From: Deltaproteobacteria bacterium
GTDB taxonomy: Bacteria > Desulfobacterota > Desulfobacteria > Desulfobacterales > Desulfatirhabdiaceae
Length of the DNA: 9,861 bases
Reading direction: 5' to 3'
Assembly: GCA_026388755.1 (NCBI GenBank)
Contig: JAPLJE010000372.1
Location: 1 to 9,861, forward strand
Shown: positions 6,986 to 9,861 of the stretch, piece by piece
How positions within the stretch are numbered: position 1 is the stretch's first letter
Layout: every line of letters starts with the position of its first letter
Translations under genes and position numbers: made by a program
Notes under the pieces: model-generated
Database searches by the model: none
What the model saw: only the letters and a program-made list of their open reading frames with translations
What the model was told of the DNA's origin: nothing

Positions 6986-7858
6986 AATATAAAGCAATAA
7001 AACGAAATGCACAATCCAGCCGGAAATGGTGATCTGGAGAAACACGTCCTGGATCAGTACCCGGGTCGGAGAGCCGCTTAATTTTTCCACCAGCGTGATC
7101 TGCAGGTATCGCAACAGTCCGACAATCACCCAGAATGTCGTCAGATAAAGCTTGTCTGATCCATGCTTGATAATCACCTCCGGGGACAGCGTGTAGAGGA
7201 TATAGCTGACAATGGTCACGGCTGCCATCACCCCCATGCTCAAGGAAACATATTCCATCGTATAGCCGTTCAAGCTGCGGCGCAGATGATTCCCATCCAC
7301 GGCTAAAAGAAGATCGTCCCGGCGCTTGGCCAGAGCCAGAAACAGGGCAAGCAAAAACGTCATGAGCACTATCCAGTGACTGACCGGAATGCCGGCTGCG
7401 CTTGCACCGACAAACACTCTCAGGACAAATCCCGTTGCAATGGTTGCTACATCCACGATGGGAATGTGTTTAAGGGTAAACGAATAGGCGATGTTCATGC
7501 CGATGTAACCGGCCGTGAGCGTTAATACGGAAAAATCTGGAAAAATCAGCGCCAGCGCCAGAGAAGATAAGGCCAGCAGGATCAAAAAACATCTGGCATC
7601 CGTCACTGAAATCACTCCGCTTGCAAGCGGACGGTTTTTTTTGACAGGATGAAGCCGGTCATCCTGAATGTCTTTGAGGTCATTCAGTACATAAACGCTG
7701 CTGGCAGCCAGACAAAAGACCAGAAAGGAAAGGGTCACGCGAAAGAGCGATTGCCAGTGGGTAAACTGGTAGCTAAAAAACAGGGGCAGAAAAATAAATC
7801 CGTTTTTCAGATATTGGTGCGGTCTAGCCAGGCGAATAAATGCAGCCATGTTTTTCAT
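6977..7858 (-). CDS. UbiA-family prenyl-phosphate phosphoribosyltransferase-like
   Basis: A polytopic membrane protein of the UbiA prenyltransferase superfamily, about 293 residues with eight or nine hydrophobic helices. The first aspartate motif is NDLKDIQDDR (59-68) followed by HPVKKNRPLASG (70-81), and the second region reads YSFTLKHIPIVDVATIATGF (125-144). These, with KRRDDLL (178-184) and the C-terminal GSPTRVLIQD, resemble the decaprenyl-phosphate phosphoribosyltransferase branch (Rv3806c-like), which transfers a phosphoribosyl group to a polyprenyl phosphate, more than 4-hydroxybenzoate prenyltransferases. The substrate is inferred from motifs only. ATG 7858 is chosen because GGGTGA lies five bases upstream; GTG 7867 would add three residues but lacks such a site. 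No partner oxidase (DprE1-like) is visible nearby; a short-chain dehydrogenase lies just upstream. Confidence 0.82.
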   Translation of the reverse strand: MKNMAAFIRLARPHQYLKNGFIFLPLFFSYQFTHWQSLFRVTLSFLVFCLAASSVYVLNDLKDIQDDRLHPVKKNRPLASGVISVTDARCFLILLALSSLALALIFPDFSVLTLTAGYIGMNIAYSFTLKHIPIVDVATIATGFVLRVFVGASAAGIPVSHWIVLMTFLLALFLALAKRRDDLLLAVDGNHLRRSLNGYTMEYVSLSMGVMAAVTIVSYILYTLSPEVIIKHGSDKLYLTTFWVIVGLLRYLQITLVEKLSGSPTRVLIQDVFLQITISGWIVHFVLLLYINR

Positions 7859-7910
7859 CGAATTCACCCATGGTACGGAAATACAATATTTTCAGCCGGT
7901 GATGGCAAGA

Positions 7911-8774
7911 TTAATCGCGAAACAGCAGTTTGGCAATCACATCATCCACGAGCCGGGCCGGAACCCATCGGGAGATAAACGCCTGAACGTGAGCATCCAT
8001 ACCCACAAGATACCGGGATTTGGGATGATGGGATATAAGCGCTTTGTGGACCACTTTTGCGACGACAAGCGGAGAAGCAGCCCGGCGCCGAAGGTTTTCC
8101 ATTTGCTTTCGTCCGGTCGCCAATGCATTGCCATACAGGGTTTTGCCCTGATCCGGAAGCGCGGCTTCCAGGGAATTTGCAACCGCCTGAGATTTATCCC
8201 ATATCGGCGTTTCAATGGCGCCGGATTCAATCAGCGAAACAGGAATTCCTTCGGGTCGAAGCTCCCTTCGGAGCGCATCTGTCCAAGCTTCCATCGCAAA
8301 TTTGGATGCTGCATAAGGCCCCAGGAAAGGAGGAACAAACAAGCCGCTGGCAGAACCCATATTGATGATGCGTCCCTTTCCTTTTCGAATCAGCGACAGA
8401 AAAGCCTGAGTTACGGCTATCGGCCCGATCACATTGACCTGCAGTTGCTCCCGCAGCCGTTCCAGGGGAAAAAACTCAAGCGGACCGGACAGGATAATGC
8501 CGGCATTATTGATCAATCCAACGAGTCTGCCGGAAATTCCCAGATTCGTCTTGATTTCCTGAACCGCGCGCTGAATCTGGTTTGTATTGGTGATATCCAG
8601 CATTACCGGCACCAGTCGGCTGGATGCTTCGGTTTTCAGCTTTTCTGCTGCCGATGACGTTCGAACTCCGGCAAAAACCCGGTAGCCCATCTGATCCAGA
8701 AAAAGTGAACAGGCCTTGCCAATGCCGCTGGATGCGCCGGTAATGACCACGGCACCTTTATTATCCATGTCCAT
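7911..8774 (-). CDS. Classical short-chain dehydrogenase/reductase
   Basis: An NAD(P)-dependent oxidoreductase of the classical SDR family, 287 residues. It has the dinucleotide loop TGASSGIG (12-19), NNAG (89-92), and the catalytic set Ser141, Tyr154, Lys158 (YAASK), spaced as usual. Arg38 after the second strand (VFAGVRT) suggests NADP(H) preference. The sequence after the active site (ALRRELRPEGIPVSLIESGA, then IETPIW) and the longer C-terminal part resemble the retinol/17-beta-hydroxysteroid dehydrogenase-like group, enzymes that act on lipophilic alcohols or ketones; the physiological substrate is not evident. There is no membrane helix. It starts 11 bp after the FabI-like gene, with AGGA about nine bases before the ATG, and is followed by a 52-bp gap to the ubiA-like gene. 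Its place between two lipid-related enzymes hints at a lipid substrate, but this is inference. Confidence 0.9.
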   Translation of the reverse strand: MDMDNKGAVVITGASSGIGKACSLFLDQMGYRVFAGVRTSSAAEKLKTEASSRLVPVMLDITNTNQIQRAVQEIKTNLGISGRLVGLINNAGIILSGPLEFFPLERLREQLQVNVIGPIAVTQAFLSLIRKGKGRIINMGSASGLFVPPFLGPYAASKFAMEAWTDALRRELRPEGIPVSLIESGAIETPIWDKSQAVANSLEAALPDQGKTLYGNALATGRKQMENLRRRAASPLVVAKVVHKALISHHPKSRYLVGMDAHVQAFISRWVPARLVDDVIAKLLFRD

Positions 8775-8785
8775 TACGCATTTTC

Positions 8786-9607
8786 CTATGAATCGCTTTC
8801 CTTTAGGGGTGATCTTCTGTGGGCAGCGGCTGGTGGCGCCAGGATATGCATGCCGGAATCCACGAAAACAATTTCCCCGGTGACCCCTTTGGACAGGCCT
8901 GACGCCAGATATACGGCGGTGCCGCCCAGGTCTTCCTGGGAGATATTCCGCAGCAGTGGCGAATGGCTTTTAACCAGTTGCAGCGCCGTATCAAAATTTT
9001 CAACAGCCATTGATGAACAAGTCATGATGGGTCCGGCGGAAATGGCATTGACTCGAATTCGGTCAGGCCCCAGGTCATAAGCCAGATATTTTACCGACAT
9101 GTTCAGCGCGCTTTTTGCGATTCCCATGATATTGTAACCTGGAACAACGTTTCTTCCGCCGACAAACGTCAGGGTAATGATGGAGCCGCCGCATCCGGAA
9201 GCCATCATCATGGGTCGAAATGCGCGGGAAAGAGCGACCAGGGAATAGGCGCTGGCTTCCAGCGCCAGATTCCAGCCGGATCGGGAGATCTGAATAAACT
9301 CGCTTCCAAGGTCCGAGATATTGGAATAGGCAATCGAATGAACCAGGACATCCAGTCTTCCCTGAAAGACATTCTGCAGGTTTCCAACAGCACTTGCAAT
9401 GTCTTCATCCTTGAGTATATCACACGGAATCACAATGTCGGAGTCGACTTCAGGAACAAATCTTTTCAACCGTCTGACATTGGATTCCACACAGGTAAAG
9501 CCCAGTTGGGCGCCATGAGCATGAAGCGCCTTTGCGATTCCCCATCCGATACTGTTTTTGTTGGTTACCCCACAAACCAGGGCTTTCTTGCCATCCAGCA
9601 GGCCCAT
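8786..9607 (-). CDS. fabI: Enoyl-ACP reductase FabI homologue, divergent
   Basis: FabI reduces trans-2-enoyl-ACP with NAD(P)H in the last step of each fatty-acid elongation round. The 273-residue protein has the FabI layout: MGLLDGKKALVCGV, the TNKNSIGWGIA cofactor loop (15-25), DVLVHSIAY (86-94), and GYNIMGIAK with Tyr158 and Lys165 in the FabI Y-x6-K spacing, then DLGPDRIRVNAISAGPI. Differences from typical FabI: the first active-site Tyr (LTYLG in the family) is Phe148, GPIRT is GPIMT with Met195, and the following substrate-loop residues diverge. A 15-residue Ser/Arg-rich tail follows the usual DSGMHI end. ATG 9607 is preferred because GGAGG lies four bases upstream; a TTG at 9652 would add an unconserved 15-residue extension. 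It could be a secondary or specialised FabI rather than the main housekeeping enzyme. Confidence 0.85.
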   Translation of the reverse strand: MGLLDGKKALVCGVTNKNSIGWGIAKALHAHGAQLGFTCVESNVRRLKRFVPEVDSDIVIPCDILKDEDIASAVGNLQNVFQGRLDVLVHSIAYSNISDLGSEFIQISRSGWNLALEASAYSLVALSRAFRPMMMASGCGGSIITLTFVGGRNVVPGYNIMGIAKSALNMSVKYLAYDLGPDRIRVNAISAGPIMTCSSMAVENFDTALQLVKSHSPLLRNISQEDLGGTAVYLASGLSKGVTGEIVFVDSGMHILAPPAAAHRRSPLKESDS

Positions 9608-9611
9608 CACG

Positions 9612-9616
9612 CCTCC
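9612..9616 (-). promoter_or_regulatory. Ribosome-binding site of fabI-like gene
   Basis: GGAGG on the minus strand lies four bases before the ATG at 9607. It supports the start at MGLLDGKK, where FabI homology begins, over the longer TTG start at 9652. Confidence 0.65.
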
Positions 9617-9678
9617 GTTTTCGATAATAGATTCATTGGTGTTATTGGACAACGAAATGGAAAGTTATCATTGATTTT

Positions 9679-9861
9679 TTATTCATATCCGTTTGACAAT
9701 TTGTCAGTTTCAAGAAAAGTCAGTTTATCCGTATCCGATCCGGAAGGCTGTTCATAATACGCAATTTGTCCGGCAATCTTTTTTTTTCTCAGCGGATTGA
9801 CAAGACATCGCATGATCAGGGCAAGGGGAATGGCTGTCCCCATGGCACCCAAAAGCACCAC
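9679..9861 (-). CDS. Unrecognised membrane protein, C-terminal fragment
   Basis: The frame enters from the right edge and stops at TAA 9679-9681, giving 60 visible codons. The visible part begins with a hydrophobic segment (VLLGAMGTAIPLALIMRCL) ending in NPLRKKK, as a membrane helix with a cytoplasmic positive cluster would. A hydrophilic tail of about 33 residues follows (IAGQIAYYEQPSGSDTDKL and onward), without further motifs. The family is not recognised and the start is outside the window; the GTG at the edge is not evidence of a start. The RKKK codons sit in a run of nine T's on the plus strand (9779-9787), a risky place for sequence errors. It precedes the fabI-like gene by 71 bp on the same strand. 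Confidence 0.5.
   Translation of the reverse strand: MVLLGAMGTAIPLALIMRCLVNPLRKKKIAGQIAYYEQPSGSDTDKLTFLETDKLSNGYE

Noticed and set aside
7848..8657. Long plus-strand frame of 269 codons opposite the short-chain dehydrogenase
   Set aside because: The opposite strand encodes a full SDR with all catalytic motifs; the antisense frame has low-complexity Arg/Gly/Gln composition and no family features.
7911..8774. SDR as DprE2, partner of the UbiA-like enzyme
   Set aside because: Its length and post-active-site sequence look like retinol/17-beta-hydroxysteroid dehydrogenase-type SDRs, and no DprE1 gene is adjacent.
9608..9652. TTG-initiated N-terminal extension of the FabI homologue
   Set aside because: The 15 extra residues are unlike FabI and the ATG at 9607 has its own GGAGG site.
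9779..9787. Nine-base T run as a phase-variation switch
   Set aside because: It codes for a Lys-rich stretch in frame and there is no sign of alternative frames or repeated units; it may just be an error-prone homopolymer.

Overview
The window looks like ordinary chromosome of a Gram-negative, type IV pilus-bearing bacterium. The clustering tilS-ftsH-folP, the PilT-type ATPase next to a zinc-ribbon/receiver protein, and the general look of the proteins suggest a sulfate-reducer-like lineage (Desulfobacterota, Desulfobacterales-like). That placement is an impression from protein character, not a search result. Coding density is high. No tRNA, rRNA, CRISPR array, insertion sequence or phage gene was seen.

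Layout. Bases 1-1615 hold a short plus-strand group: the 3' part of a PilT/PilU-type motor ATPase, a protein joining a zinc ribbon to a degenerate receiver domain, and a 47-residue acidic small protein. From 1618 to the right edge everything is on the minus strand and nearly gapless. In transcription order (right to left): the tail of an unrecognised membrane protein, a FabI-like enoyl-ACP reductase, a classical short-chain dehydrogenase, a UbiA-family prenyl-phosphate phosphoribosyltransferase-like membrane enzyme, a ThiS/MoaD-like sulfur carrier, tilS, ftsH, folP and coaX. The two groups converge with only 2 bp between stop codons at 1615 and 1618, and no clear terminator hairpin was found there.

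Functions. The minus-strand cluster is mostly housekeeping: lipid synthesis (fabI-like), a polyprenyl-phosphate sugar or quinone-type reaction (ubiA-like), a sulfur carrier, decoding of AUA codons (tilS), membrane protein quality control (ftsH), folate (folP) and coenzyme A (coaX). folP overlaps ftsH by 4 bp and coaX overlaps folP by 17 bp, so the distal part is probably translated in a coupled way.

Most notable. Two normally essential genes of this cluster are broken. coaX carries a 104-bp imperfect tandem duplication; its two copies differ at 12 bases, but 9 of the 11 altered codons are silent. This looks like a join between two diverged functional alleles and it throws the C terminus out of frame. 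tilS is split by a frameshift, probably with a small deletion in its helical linker. Either the strain really carries mosaic lesions, or the sequence is a strain-chimeric assembly. Also notable are a FabI homologue with substituted conserved residues, a receiver domain with Asn at the phosphorylation site beside the pilus motor gene, and an orphan ubiquitin-like sulfur carrier. I did not find a clearly new multi-gene system.
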